Shown: piece by piece, positions 8,471 to 16,501 of the stretch
How the letters are laid out: each line of letters opens with the position of its first letter
How positions within the stretch are numbered: the stretch's first letter is position 1
NCBI RefSeq assembly: GCF_001422885.1
Contig: NZ_LMMZ01000034.1
Span: 313,055-377,054, forward strand
Direction: 5' to 3'
DNA: 64,000 bases
From: Methylobacterium sp. Leaf104
GTDB taxonomy: Bacteria > Pseudomonadota > Alphaproteobacteria > Rhizobiales > Beijerinckiaceae
Translations under genes and position numbers: made by a program
Notes under the pieces: generated by a model
Seen by the model: the letters and a program-made list of their open reading frames with translations, nothing else
Told to the model about the DNA's origin: nothing
Database searches by the model: none

Positions 8471-9349
8471 ATGTCCGAGACCACGTTCCCGAAACTCTTC
8501 GTCACCGGCGCGAGCGGGCAACTCGGGCGGCTCGTCGTCGCGGCGCTCCTTCGCCGTATGCCGGCGGCGCGGATCGTTGCCGGGGTTCGCGACACCGAGG
8601 CACCGGCGGCGCAGGATCTGCGCGCCCAGGGTGTCGAGGTGCGCTCCGCCGACTACGCACGCCCCGAAATCCTGGCGGAGGCCTTCGCCGGCATCGACCG
8701 ACTGCTGCTGATTTCCTCCAGCGAGGTCGGCCAGCGCGTGTCCCAGCATCGCAACGTCATCGAGGCCGCTGGCCAAGCCGGCGTCGAGCTCATCGCCTAT
8801 ACGAGCCTGTTGCATGCGGACACCTCGCCCCTCGGCCTCGCCGAGGAGCATCGCGCCACGGAGGCGATCCTGGCGCAATCCGGCATGCCGACCGTGATCC
8901 TGCGCAACGGCTGGTACACCGAGAACCACACGGCCTCCCTGCCGCAGGCCCTCGCCCACGGAATCATGCTCGGCAGCGCCGGCGCGGGTCGGATCGCCGG
9001 TGCGGCGCGCGCCGATTACGCGGAGGCTGCGGCGGCCGTGCTGACCGCCGACATGCCGGTCGGGCGCATCTACGAACTGGCGGGGGACGAGGCCTACACC
9101 CTCGCCGACGTCGCGAGCGAAGCCGCCCGCGTCTCCGGCCGCCCCGTCCGCTACCAGGATCTGCCACCCGCGGAATACCGGGCGGCGCTCGTCGGCACGG
9201 GACTCCCGGCCGGAGTCGCGAGCCTCCTGGCGGATTCCGATAGGGGCGCCGCCGACGGCGCCCTGTTCGATGACGGCCACGACCTGCGCATTCTGATCGG
9301 CCGGCCGACGACTCCCCTGGCGACCGTCATCGCCGGAGTCCTCAAGTGA
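8471..9349 (+). CDS. NmrA/QorB-like NAD(P)H-binding oxidoreductase
   Basis: A 292-aa atypical short-chain dehydrogenase. The Rossmann motif is LFVTGASGQLGRLV, then ADYARPEILAEAFAGIDRLLLIS, and a substrate-side segment ILRNGWYTEN typical of the NmrA/QorB group that reduces quinones with NADPH. The start at 8471 is preceded by CGAGAGGTCGAGAC. Its divergent HxlR neighbour suggests induction by quinone or aldehyde stress, as inferred from the same pairing elsewhere. The name QorB is a best fit, not proven. Confidence 0.82.
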   Translation: MSETTFPKLFVTGASGQLGRLVVAALLRRMPAARIVAGVRDTEAPAAQDLRAQGVEVRSADYARPEILAEAFAGIDRLLLISSSEVGQRVSQHRNVIEAAGQAGVELIAYTSLLHADTSPLGLAEEHRATEAILAQSGMPTVILRNGWYTENHTASLPQALAHGIMLGSAGAGRIAGAARADYAEAAAAVLTADMPVGRIYELAGDEAYTLADVASEAARVSGRPVRYQDLPPAEYRAALVGTGLPAGVASLLADSDRGAADGALFDDGHDLRILIGRPTTPLATVIAGVLK

Positions 9350-9490
9350 GGTCTTCGCGGAGCCGGTGCAGCATTTCCAGTCGCGGAAACCTGGGGTGCG
9401 GGAGGATTCGGAAGTTTCGAACAGGATGAAGCGGAACGGTTTCGCTCGGGTCGCCGTTGGGGCAGCAGATTTTCCTGAAGGGAGATGTTC

Positions 9491-9730
9491 ATGCGCAACC
9501 CCATCATCGCCGCCTTAACCCTGGCAACGCTGTTCGGCGCTTCGGCCGTACAGGCCGAGACCACGGTGATCCGCCGCGATGCGCCGGACACCGTCGTCGT
9601 CGATCGCCCCTCCACCGAGAGCCGCACGGTCGAGCGCCGCGAATCCAGCGACGGTTGCTCCTCGAAGACGGTGACCAAGGAGAACGAGCTCGGCGACCGC
9701 AAGACGGTCACCAAGGAGAGCTGCGACTGA
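9491..9730 (+). CDS. small exported protein
   Basis: A 79-aa protein with a signal peptide (MRNPIIAALTLATLFGASAV, cut after VQA). The mature part is hydrophilic and contains the repeated phrase KTVTKEN/KTVTKES plus two cysteines (DGCSSK and ESCD). An earlier ATG at 9485 abuts AAGGGAG directly, so the ATG at 9491 with 6-base spacing is preferred. No family recognised. A terminator hairpin follows at 9761. Confidence 0.65.
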   Translation: MRNPIIAALTLATLFGASAVQAETTVIRRDAPDTVVVDRPSTESRTVERRESSDGCSSKTVTKENELGDRKTVTKESCD

Positions 9731-9760
9731 ACCAGCCATCCGCTTTCGGATGCCTGCGAC

Positions 9761-9791
9761 GCCCGCTCCGGTCCTGCCGGGGCGGGCTTTT
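9761..9791 (+). terminator. intrinsic terminator
   Basis: An 11-bp GC-rich stem (GCCCGCTCCGG paired with CCGGGGCGGGC) with a 5-base loop, followed by TTTT. It ends the small exported gene and lies just before the stop of the convergent GNAT gene. Confidence 0.8.
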
Positions 9792-9797
9792 CGTTGG

Positions 9798-10292
9798 TCA
9801 GAGCGTCTTCACGTAGCGCCAGGCTTCCATCCCGTCCTCATAGTAGTCGGGGATGACGGCGAAGCGCGTGTAGCCCCGCCGTTCGTAGAGGCGGATGCCG
9901 GCGCCGTTATCGGCGCGGACCTCGAGACGCAGGCGGATGCAGCCATGGGCCCGCGCATCCGCTTCGGCCGCATCGAGGACGAGGCTGCCGAGGCCGAGCC
10001 CGGACCGGGCCGGCGAGACGGCGATGGAGGATAGGCGCGCGTTGCGGCTGCCCCGCCGGCGCTCCAGGGTCGCCGAGCCGACGAGGGTCGCCTGCCCCAC
10101 CTCATCGGGGGTGATCGCCACGAGGAGCGACATGCTCGGAGAGCGGATCGCGTGGCGGATCGCCCGCCGCTCGGCCCGGTCGCCCACGAAGGCGGCGTGT
10201 TCGAGCGCCACCAGCGCATCGAGATCGGCCGGCGTCGCGGGCCGGATCTCCACCGGCGGCGCCGAGGCCGGCTTGACCGAGGGCGCACTCAC
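9798..10292 (-). CDS. GNAT N-acetyltransferase (RimI-like)
   Basis: A 164-aa acyl-CoA-dependent acetyltransferase. The fold is clear: IRPATPADLDALVALEHAAF at the N terminus, the acetyl-CoA loop in LSSIAVSPARSGLGLGSLVLDAAEADARAHG, then LRLEVRADNGAGIRLYERRGYTRFAVIPDYY. That last segment resembles ribosomal-protein acetyltransferases. Its ATG overlaps the stop of the upstream opgG gene by 4 bases, so they are translationally coupled; why a glucan gene and a GNAT should be linked is not obvious. The substrate is unknown. Confidence 0.85.
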   Translation of the reverse strand: MSAPSVKPASAPPVEIRPATPADLDALVALEHAAFVGDRAERRAIRHAIRSPSMSLLVAITPDEVGQATLVGSATLERRRGSRNARLSSIAVSPARSGLGLGSLVLDAAEADARAHGCIRLRLEVRADNGAGIRLYERRGYTRFAVIPDYYEDGMEAWRYVKTL

Positions 10293-11863
10293 CGTGCGGT
10301 CCAGGGATAGATCCAGGTCTCCGAAAGTGCGCGCCCGGACGCACGCAGGAAGAGCCGCAGGTCGGTCGCCTGGCCCGGTGCCTCCAGCGTCACGTCGAGG
10401 GCGGCGCGGATGCCCTTGATGTGCGGGTTCGGCGCCACCGACGTCGCGGTGATGTGGCCGGCCGAGCTGCTGGCCACGACCTCCACACGGCCCGGGTCTA
10501 CGAGGTAGTAGTCGAGGTCGCCGCCGGCGAAATCCACGAGAAAGCGCCGGGTCAGGCCGCCCTTGGCCTCCTCGGACTTGGCGGTGCCGCTCGCCACCGG
10601 GGCGACGCTGAAGGTATTGACCACCCGTCCGCCGGGATGAAGCGCAGAGCCGCCCACGGCGCGGACCCGATAGGACAGAGTCACGGGGCTACCGGCCGGA
10701 TAGGCGCTCGCCGGCCGCCAGCAGGCGACGATGTTGTCGTTGGTCTCCGTGTCGGTGGGCAGCTCCATCAGCATCACGGCACCCTCGCCCCAGGCGCCGT
10801 CCGGCTCGACGAAGTAGCCCGGGCGGCGGTCGTAGGACGCCTCGAGATCCTGGTAGGTCTCGAAATGCCGGTCGCGTTGCATCAGGCCGAAGCCCTTCGG
10901 GTCGTGGTCGGCGAAGGACGAGATGCGGCGGTCGCGCGGGTTGTGCAGGGGCCGCCACAGCCACTCGCCGCTGCCCGCGGCCATCTGGAGCCCGTCGGAA
11001 TCGTGCAGCTCCGGCCTGTAGTCGTCGGCGTGCCGGCGGTCGTTCTCGCCGATGAAGAACATCGAGGTCAGGGGTGCAAGGCCTACCGTCGCGAGGTCGA
11101 CCCGCGGGATCAGGGTCGCCCGCACCGCCACGCTGGTCTCCTCCCCCGGCGTCACCGTGAACTGATAGGCGCCGGTGAGCGAGGGGCCGTCGAGGAGCGC
11201 GTGGATCACCAGGGCGCCGTCGGCCTTCTCCGGAACGCCGACCCAGAACTCGCGGAAGACCGGAAACTCTTCCGGTCCGCCCTGGCCCTCGACGTTGACG
11301 GCGATGCCGCGGGCCGAGAGTCCGTAGAGCTGATCGCGCCCGAGGAAGCGGTAGTAGCTGGCCCCCAGGAACACGATCAGTTCATCGAGCAGGTTCGGCT
11401 TGTTCAGCGGCGCGTGAATGCGCAGGCCGGCGAAGCCGAGATCGACCGGCAGGGCCTTGTCGAGCTTCGTCCGCCCCATGTCGTAGAGGCTCGACTGGTA
11501 AGCGATCGGCGTCGCCACCCCGCCGCGCACGAGGTTCACCGTCACCGGGCGCGTATAGAGGAAGCCGAGATGGAAGAGCTGGAGCCGGAACAGGCTCCCC
11601 TCCCCGAGGAAGGCCTTGTCCGGCTTGAAGCGGATGTCGCGCCAGGCGTCGTAATCGAGCTTGGCGATCGGGGCCGGCAGTGCCGGAACGCGCGGGTCGT
11701 AGGCGACCTTCGCGAGATCCTGTGCCCGGCGCTCCACGTCCGCGAAGCCGAAGGGCGTGTCCGGCCGGCCGTCGCGGCGCTGGGCGCGGGCGTCGACCGT
11801 GGCCGCCAGCAGCGTCGTGGCGGCGAGTCCCTGGACGATACGGCGCCGGTTGGGTTCTGACAT
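10289..11863 (-). CDS. opgG: periplasmic glucan biosynthesis protein (OpgG/OpgD family)
   Basis: A 524-aa periplasmic protein of the MdoG/MdoD family, which shapes or branches osmoregulated periplasmic glucans. The start at 11863 gives a twin-arginine-type signal (NRRRIVQGLAATTLLAA, cut near ARAQ), a feature of OpgD rather than OpgG. Family segments include FGFADVERRAQDLA, YDAWRDIRFKPDKA, FFIGENDRRHADDYRPELHDSDG and RHFETYQDLEASYDRRP. No glucosyltransferase gene (opgH) is nearby. The open frame continues upstream to 12571 but passes through the speF leader and is not believed to be coding. Confidence 0.92.
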   Translation of the reverse strand: MSEPNRRRIVQGLAATTLLAATVDARAQRRDGRPDTPFGFADVERRAQDLAKVAYDPRVPALPAPIAKLDYDAWRDIRFKPDKAFLGEGSLFRLQLFHLGFLYTRPVTVNLVRGGVATPIAYQSSLYDMGRTKLDKALPVDLGFAGLRIHAPLNKPNLLDELIVFLGASYYRFLGRDQLYGLSARGIAVNVEGQGGPEEFPVFREFWVGVPEKADGALVIHALLDGPSLTGAYQFTVTPGEETSVAVRATLIPRVDLATVGLAPLTSMFFIGENDRRHADDYRPELHDSDGLQMAAGSGEWLWRPLHNPRDRRISSFADHDPKGFGLMQRDRHFETYQDLEASYDRRPGYFVEPDGAWGEGAVMLMELPTDTETNDNIVACWRPASAYPAGSPVTLSYRVRAVGGSALHPGGRVVNTFSVAPVASGTAKSEEAKGGLTRRFLVDFAGGDLDYYLVDPGRVEVVASSSAGHITATSVAPNPHIKGIRAALDVTLEAPGQATDLRLFLRASGRALSETWIYPWTAR

Positions 11864-12048
11864 CGTCCTGCGTTCCGGTGCGTCTGCGGAGAAAACCGTG
11901 CGCTTGATGACCCGTCCGAACCGGCTTGGGAAGGCCCCATCGCGGGCGCGGCCGCCGAGTCCGCGGCCTTTCTGCAACAGGCCGCGCAGCACGCTGGAAA
12001 TCGAACGGAAAATCGCTGTTTTCCCTTGTCGTTGGAACAGCCTGACCG
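11864..12048. other. intergenic, opgG side of the opgG/speF gap
   Basis: The divergent gap between opgG and the decarboxylase gene spans 11864-12537. This first part should carry the leftward promoter of opgG, but I see no convincing hexamer pair. The rest is described under the speF promoter and leader. Confidence 0.4.
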
Positions 12049-12054
12049 TATATG
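12026..12054 (+). promoter_or_regulatory. candidate speF promoter
   Basis: TTGTCG (12026-12031), exactly 17 bases, then TATATG (12049-12054): a fair sigma-70-type promoter. Initiation near 12061 would give an untranslated leader of about 475 bases before the decarboxylase start at 12538. Confidence 0.5.
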
Positions 12055-12060
12055 CGCCTT

Positions 12061-12537
12061 GCCCAATTTCGCACGTGCCTGTGGCCGCGTGTCGGTTGGT
12101 GGGCATCCGGCCAACTGCCGGACAGCCGCCAGGGGTCTTAAAGGATCGATGGTCGACAGGGTGGATTCCCTCCGGCCGGCATCCAGGTGGCGACACCGGA
12201 CCCCGACAACAACCGGCAGCCGGAGGCGAAACCGGCGAACCCCGCTCTCCACGGGGGACGCAGCTTAAAGCAACGACGAACGGGCTTTTTTGGTCTCGTC
12301 GGCCCTCCAAAGGCCGGCACCGAAGAGGCTTGTTTCTCTTTGCCCGGCGTGCGGTGGGGTCTCCCTTCCAATCCAAGGCAGCTTCCGGGTGCTCTGCGCC
12401 CGCGTTCGACGTCGTGTCTCCAAAGCACGCCGCGCGACGCGTCGCAGCGTCCCCAGACGCCGGACGGCATCCTGTCGTCCTGACATTCGACAGCGCGTCC
12501 CGCGAGGGCGCTCGCGAACCTGTGGGTTGGAACGACC
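12061..12537 (+). promoter_or_regulatory. long structured leader of the ornithine decarboxylase gene (candidate speF-type RNA element)
   Basis: The leader holds a 39-codon ORF (12149-12268) that is arginine-rich. Directly after its stop come alternative pairings: AAAGC/GCTTT, with a T6 run at 12286-12291, and CGACGA (12274-12279) with TCGTCG (12296-12301), which would sequester the T run. Further hairpins follow (GGCC...GGCC at 12301-12315). A conserved 'speF' RNA motif upstream of alphaproteobacterial ornithine decarboxylase genes is established knowledge. Whether this sequence matches that family model has not been tested. Confidence 0.5.
12149..12268 (+). CDS. putative arginine-rich leader peptide upstream of speF
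   Basis: A 39-codon ORF starting ATGGTCGAC, preceded by AAAGGA at close spacing. It has 10 arginines in 39 residues, including a SRRRNRR cluster at residues 24-30. It ends with TAA inside the first strand of a terminator-like structure, as attenuation leaders do. GC-rich DNA makes arginine-rich chance ORFs common, so coding status is uncertain. Confidence 0.35.
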   Translation: MVDRVDSLRPASRWRHRTPTTTGSRRRNRRTPLSTGDAA

Positions 12538-13704
12538 ATGACCGATCGTATCCGCGATTTCCTGCGCGCACGCCGCGACATGGGCCAGGACGAGGGCCCG
12601 GTGATGGTGCTCGACCTCGAAGTCGTGCGCGACAACTATACGGCCTTCGCGCGCGCGCTCCCCGACACCCGCGTGTTCTACGCCGTGAAGGCGAACCCGG
12701 CGCCGGAAGTGCTGCGCCTGCTCGCCGAGATGGGCTCCTGCTTCGACACGGCCTCCGTGGTCGAGGTCGAGATGGCGCTCGCCGCCGGCGCCACCGCCGA
12801 CCGCGTCTCCTTCGGCAACACCATCAAGAAGGAGCGCTGCATCATCCGGGCGCTCAAGCTCGGCGTGCGCCTGTTCGCCGTCGACTGCGAGGCCGAGGTC
12901 GAGAAGATCGCCCGCGCCGCCGAGGCGGCCGGGGTCGAGGCGACCGACGTCCAGGTGTTCTGCCGCATCCTCTGCGACGGGGCCGGCGCCGAGTGGCCGC
13001 TCTCGCGGAAGTTCGGCTGCGTGCCGGAAATGGCCGTCGACGTGCTGGAGCATGCCTATCGCCAGGGCCTGACCGCCTACGGCGTCTCGTTCCACGTCGG
13101 CTCGCAGCAGGGCAACACCGACGCCTGGGACGGCGCCCTCGCCTCCGCCGCCATGATCTTCGAGGAGTGCGCCCAGCGCGGCATCAGCCTTCAGATGGTC
13201 AATCTCGGCGGTGGATTCCCCACCCGGTACCTCAAGGCGGTGCCGGGCGTGGAATCCTACGGCGACGCGATCTTCCGCGCGCTCACCAAGCATTTCGGCA
13301 ATCGCATGCCGGAAACCATCATCGAGCCGGGTCGCGGCATGGTCGGCAATGCCGGCATGATCGAGGCCGAGGTGGTGCTGGTGTCGCGGAAGTCCGACGC
13401 CGAGGACGAGGTGCGCTGGGTCTACCTCGACATCGGCAAGTTCGGTGGTCTGGCCGAGACCATGGACGAGTCGATCCGCTACGCGATCCGCACCGAGCGC
13501 GACGAGGACCGGATGGCCCCCTGCGTGCTCGCCGGCCCGACCTGCGATTCGGCCGACGTGCTCTACGAGCGGGTGCCATACCCGCTGCCCGTGTCGCTTT
13601 CGATCGGCGACAAGGTGCTGATCGAGGGCGCCGGCGCCTACACCACCACCTATGCAGCGGTGGCGTTCAACGGCTTCCCGCCCCTTCAGCAATACGTCAT
13701 CTAA
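12538..13704 (+). CDS. speF: ornithine decarboxylase, alanine-racemase-fold
   Basis: A 388-aa PLP enzyme that decarboxylates ornithine to putrescine (some relatives also use lysine). PLP is held by Lys51 in VFYAVKANP. SFHVGSQQ, NLGGGFPTRY and EPGRGMVGNAG bind the phosphate and carboxylate, and Cys336 in GPTCDSADVLY is the active-site cysteine donated across the dimer. It shares function with the homospermidine synthase 1.25 kb downstream, which consumes putrescine. Expression is probably controlled through the long leader described separately. Confidence 0.95.
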   Translation: MTDRIRDFLRARRDMGQDEGPVMVLDLEVVRDNYTAFARALPDTRVFYAVKANPAPEVLRLLAEMGSCFDTASVVEVEMALAAGATADRVSFGNTIKKERCIIRALKLGVRLFAVDCEAEVEKIARAAEAAGVEATDVQVFCRILCDGAGAEWPLSRKFGCVPEMAVDVLEHAYRQGLTAYGVSFHVGSQQGNTDAWDGALASAAMIFEECAQRGISLQMVNLGGGFPTRYLKAVPGVESYGDAIFRALTKHFGNRMPETIIEPGRGMVGNAGMIEAEVVLVSRKSDAEDEVRWVYLDIGKFGGLAETMDESIRYAIRTERDEDRMAPCVLAGPTCDSADVLYERVPYPLPVSLSIGDKVLIEGAGAYTTTYAAVAFNGFPPLQQYVI

Positions 13705-13852
13705 ACCTCTTCGAGGTCATGACACGGAGGCCTGGCGCTCTCGAGGAGGGCGCCCAGCGCTGAATGCTCCACATGCCCGCCCCGTGCGGTCCGGCTCATG
13801 CCGGCCGCCGGATCGTCTCGTCGCCTGCCCAACGTTCGGGAAGGGTGCGGCC

Positions 13853-14425
13853 TTGGTCCAGATTCGTGATGAAGTCACCGGCGACGTCGTCGCCCGCGAG
13901 CATCTCCTCGACGCGTGCCTCGGCGAGGCGCGTCGCCTGAAGACGTCTGAGCGCCTGCGCGAGGGCCGGCTCCCGGCCGAGGGGCTGGCGCTCACCGCCG
14001 AGCAGGACGGCCAGGTGGTCGGCACCTGCCGTCTCTGGCACGTGGAGGCGGGTCCGCGCCGCCCGGCCCTCCTGCTCGGGCCGCTGGCCGTCGATCCGTC
14101 GATCCAGGGCCTCGGCCTCGGCTCGATCCTGATGCGGGCGGCCCTGCGCCGGGCGGAGAACCTCGGGCACGGCGCGGTGCTGCTGATGGGGGACGCGCCC
14201 TATTATGCGCGCTTCGGCTTCTCGGCCGGGCTCACCGAGGGGCTGTTCATGCCCGGCCCGTTCGAGCGCGAGCGCTTCCTCGGCCTGGAACTGCGGCGGG
14301 GTGCTCTCGCCGGAGCGCGCGGTATCCTGCGGGCCGCCGGTGCCTGGGATCAGCCGACACCCGTTCCGATGGTTTCGGACGCGCTGTGCGAGGCCGGCGC
14401 GGCGTCCCGACGACGGGTCGCCTGA
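13853..14425 (+). CDS. GNAT N-acetyltransferase
   Basis: A 190-aa acetyltransferase starting at TTG (LVQIRDEVTGDVVARE) after GAAGGG with 7-base spacing; no suitable ATG exists in this frame near the domain start. The acetyl-CoA binding loop is LLLGPLAVDPSIQGLGLGSILMRAALRRAENLGHG, followed by VLLMGDAPYYARFGFSAG, typical of the YhbS-like group. It lies between decarboxylase and homospermidine synthase, so acetylation of a polyamine is a tempting guess, but nothing in the sequence shows this. Confidence 0.78.
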   Translation: MVQIRDEVTGDVVAREHLLDACLGEARRLKTSERLREGRLPAEGLALTAEQDGQVVGTCRLWHVEAGPRRPALLLGPLAVDPSIQGLGLGSILMRAALRRAENLGHGAVLLMGDAPYYARFGFSAGLTEGLFMPGPFERERFLGLELRRGALAGARGILRAAGAWDQPTPVPMVSDALCEAGAASRRRVA

Positions 14426-14449
14426 CGGGCGGCCTGGCGCGGCCGCCGC

Positions 14450-14626
14450 TCAGACGTTGGTGTGATGGTCCGCCTTGGCGGCGAGATCGCAGCGGCGCTG
14501 GAAGGCGGCATCGTGGCGGCGGCTGACGGCGCGGAACAGCGAGGCGGCCAGGGTGATGATGCCGGGATCGCGGTCGATCGGCTCGTCGACCGGGGCGGCG
14601 ATGCGTGAGGTGATGAATGCGAGCAT
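14450..14626 (-). CDS. hypothetical small protein
   Basis: A possible 58-aa protein, MLAFITSRIAAPVDEP..., ending KADHHTNV, with a mildly hydrophobic N terminus and a mixed-charge C terminus. The ribosome-binding site is weak (ACGGAC). Amino-acid composition looks protein-like, unlike the antisense frames nearby. No family recognised. Convergent with the GNAT gene. Confidence 0.4.
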   Translation of the reverse strand: MLAFITSRIAAPVDEPIDRDPGIITLAASLFRAVSRRHDAAFQRRCDLAAKADHHTNV

Positions 14627-14958
14627 GGCAGAAGTCCGTGGCGTGAGGTGACGGACGCTTCCTCTCGGGGTCGCTCTTGTCGTGTTCTGTTGCAGCGCAA
14701 TATCGCCATCGCGAGTCCACCTCGCAACGCTCTGGAGCGGGACGTTGCCCTGCGTGCAGGGCATGCAAAGCTTCAATCTTCCGTAAACCTTCGTTCCACG
14801 CGCAGAACGCCTGGCGCATGCCCGGCAGGCGAAGCTGCGGTTGACCGACGGGGCCGCAAAGGTCACTGACCCCGTCGCTTGTTCGTCATTTCCGGCGCCT
14901 AAGGCATGCGGTCGCCGTGCGATGACCACGATACGCGTTTGAGAAGGATGTTACGCCC
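14627..14958. other. intergenic, upstream of hss
   Basis: No gene supported. It holds two mutually exclusive small hairpins: CGACGGGG (14846-14853) with CCCCGTCG (14870-14877), and GGTC (14861-14864) with GACC (14868-14871), about 80-110 bases before hss. GAGAAGGA serves as ribosome-binding site for hss. Confidence 0.4.
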
Positions 14959-16404
14959 ATGACCGAAGCCGCTCCCTCCTGGCCCGTCCACGGCCGCATC
15001 ACCGGCCCCATCGTGATGATCGGCTTCGGCTCCATCGGGCGCGGCACGCTCCCGCTGATCGAGCGGCACTTCGAGTATGACAAGGCCCGCTTCACGGTCG
15101 TCGAGCCCTCCGACGCGCACAAGTCCCTGGCCGACAAGCATGGCCTGCGCTTCGAGCAGGTGGCGCTGACCAAGGAGAACTATCGCGACGTGCTGACGCC
15201 ACTGCTCACGGAAGGCGGCGGCCAGGGCTTCTGCGTCAACCTCTCGGTCGACACCTCATCGCGGGCGATCATGGAGCTCTGCCGGGAGCTCGGCGCCTTC
15301 TACATCGACACCGTCGCGGAGCCGTGGCCGGGCTTCTACTTCGACAAGAACAAGAGCCAGGGCGACCGCACCAACTACGCCCTGCGCCAGGACATCCTGG
15401 ACGCCCGCACCGCCAGCCCCGGCGGCACCACCGCCGTGTCGTGCTGCGGCGCCAATCCCGGCATGGTCTCGTGGTTCGTGAAGCAGGCGCTCCTGAACGT
15501 TGCCGGTGATCTCGGCCTGAAGACCCCCGAGCCGAAGGATCGTGCCGGCTGGGCCGCGCTCATGCGCGAGGTCGGCGTCAAGGGCGTGCACATCGCCGAG
15601 CGCGACACACAGCGCGCCAAGTCGGCCAAGCCGATGGGCGTGTTCGTCAACACCTGGTCGGTGGAAGGCTTCGTCTCCGAGGGCAATCAGCCGGCCGAGC
15701 TCGGCTGGGGCACCCACGAGACCTGGATGCCGGAGAACGGCCGCGAGCAGGAGAAGGGCTCGCGCTGCGCGATCTACCTGCTCCAGCCCGGCGCCGACAC
15801 CCGCGTGCGCTCCTGGACCCCCACGGCCCAGTCGCAATACGCGTTCCTCGTCACCCACAACGAGGCCGTCTCGATCTCCGACTACTACACGGTGCTGGAG
15901 GGCGAGCGCGCCGCCTATCGGCCGACCTGCCACTACGCCTACCACCCCGCCAACGACGCGGTGCTCTCGCTGCACGAGATGTTCGGCAATGGCGGCAAGG
16001 TCCAGGAGACGATCCACATCCTCGACGAGACCGAGATCGTGGACGGCATCGACGAGCTCGGCGTCCTCCTCTACGGCCACGCCAAGAACGCCTACTGGTA
16101 CGGCTCGCAGCTCTCCATCGAGGAGACCCGCCGCATCGCCCCCTACCAGAACGCCACCGGCCTGCAGGTGACCTCGGCCGTGCTCGCCGGCATGGTCTGG
16201 GCGCTGGAGAACCCGGAAGCCGGCATCGTCGAGGCCGACGAGATGGATTTCCGCCGCTGTCTCGAGGTGCAGACCCCGTATCTCGGCCCCGTCATCGGCG
16301 TCTACACCGACTGGACGCCGCTGTCCGGCCGCCCGGGCCTGTTCCCCGAGGACATCGACACCAGCGATCCCTGGCAGTTCCGCAACGTGCTCGTGCACGG
16401 CTGA
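14959..16404 (+). CDS. hss: homospermidine synthase
   Basis: A 481-aa NAD-dependent enzyme that joins two putrescines (or putrescine and spermidine) into sym-homospermidine, the characteristic polyamine of many Rhizobiales. The N-terminal Rossmann motif is IVMIGFGSIGRGTLPLIERH. Other family blocks are FCVNLSVDTSSRAIMELC, YIDTVAEPWPGFY, CGANPGMVSWFVKQALL and LLYGHAKNAYWYGSQLS. Length and order fit the bacterial family. Together with the upstream ornithine decarboxylase it gives a complete two-step route from ornithine. Confidence 0.96.
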   Translation: MTEAAPSWPVHGRITGPIVMIGFGSIGRGTLPLIERHFEYDKARFTVVEPSDAHKSLADKHGLRFEQVALTKENYRDVLTPLLTEGGGQGFCVNLSVDTSSRAIMELCRELGAFYIDTVAEPWPGFYFDKNKSQGDRTNYALRQDILDARTASPGGTTAVSCCGANPGMVSWFVKQALLNVAGDLGLKTPEPKDRAGWAALMREVGVKGVHIAERDTQRAKSAKPMGVFVNTWSVEGFVSEGNQPAELGWGTHETWMPENGREQEKGSRCAIYLLQPGADTRVRSWTPTAQSQYAFLVTHNEAVSISDYYTVLEGERAAYRPTCHYAYHPANDAVLSLHEMFGNGGKVQETIHILDETEIVDGIDELGVLLYGHAKNAYWYGSQLSIEETRRIAPYQNATGLQVTSAVLAGMVWALENPEAGIVEADEMDFRRCLEVQTPYLGPVIGVYTDWTPLSGRPGLFPEDIDTSDPWQFRNVLVHG

Positions 16405-16444
16405 GCCCGGCCGGCCCGGTCAGGTCCAGCGCGCGGGAAATCAT

Positions 16445-16466
16445 CGGCGCCCCGGGGCGGGCGCCG
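16445..16466. terminator. terminator-like hairpin between convergent genes
   Basis: An 8-bp perfect stem (CGGCGCCC/GGGCGCCG) around CGGGGC, between the convergent hss and glycosyltransferase genes. There is no T run on either side, so intrinsic termination is only possible, not clear. Confidence 0.35.
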
Positions 16467-16501
16467 GTGGTCCTTCACGGCGGGTCCCGTACGCGCCACG
16501 G

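Noticed and set aside
13729..13764. GGCGCTC...GAGGGCGCC pairing after speF as a terminator
   Set aside because: Imperfect stem and no T run; too weak to call.
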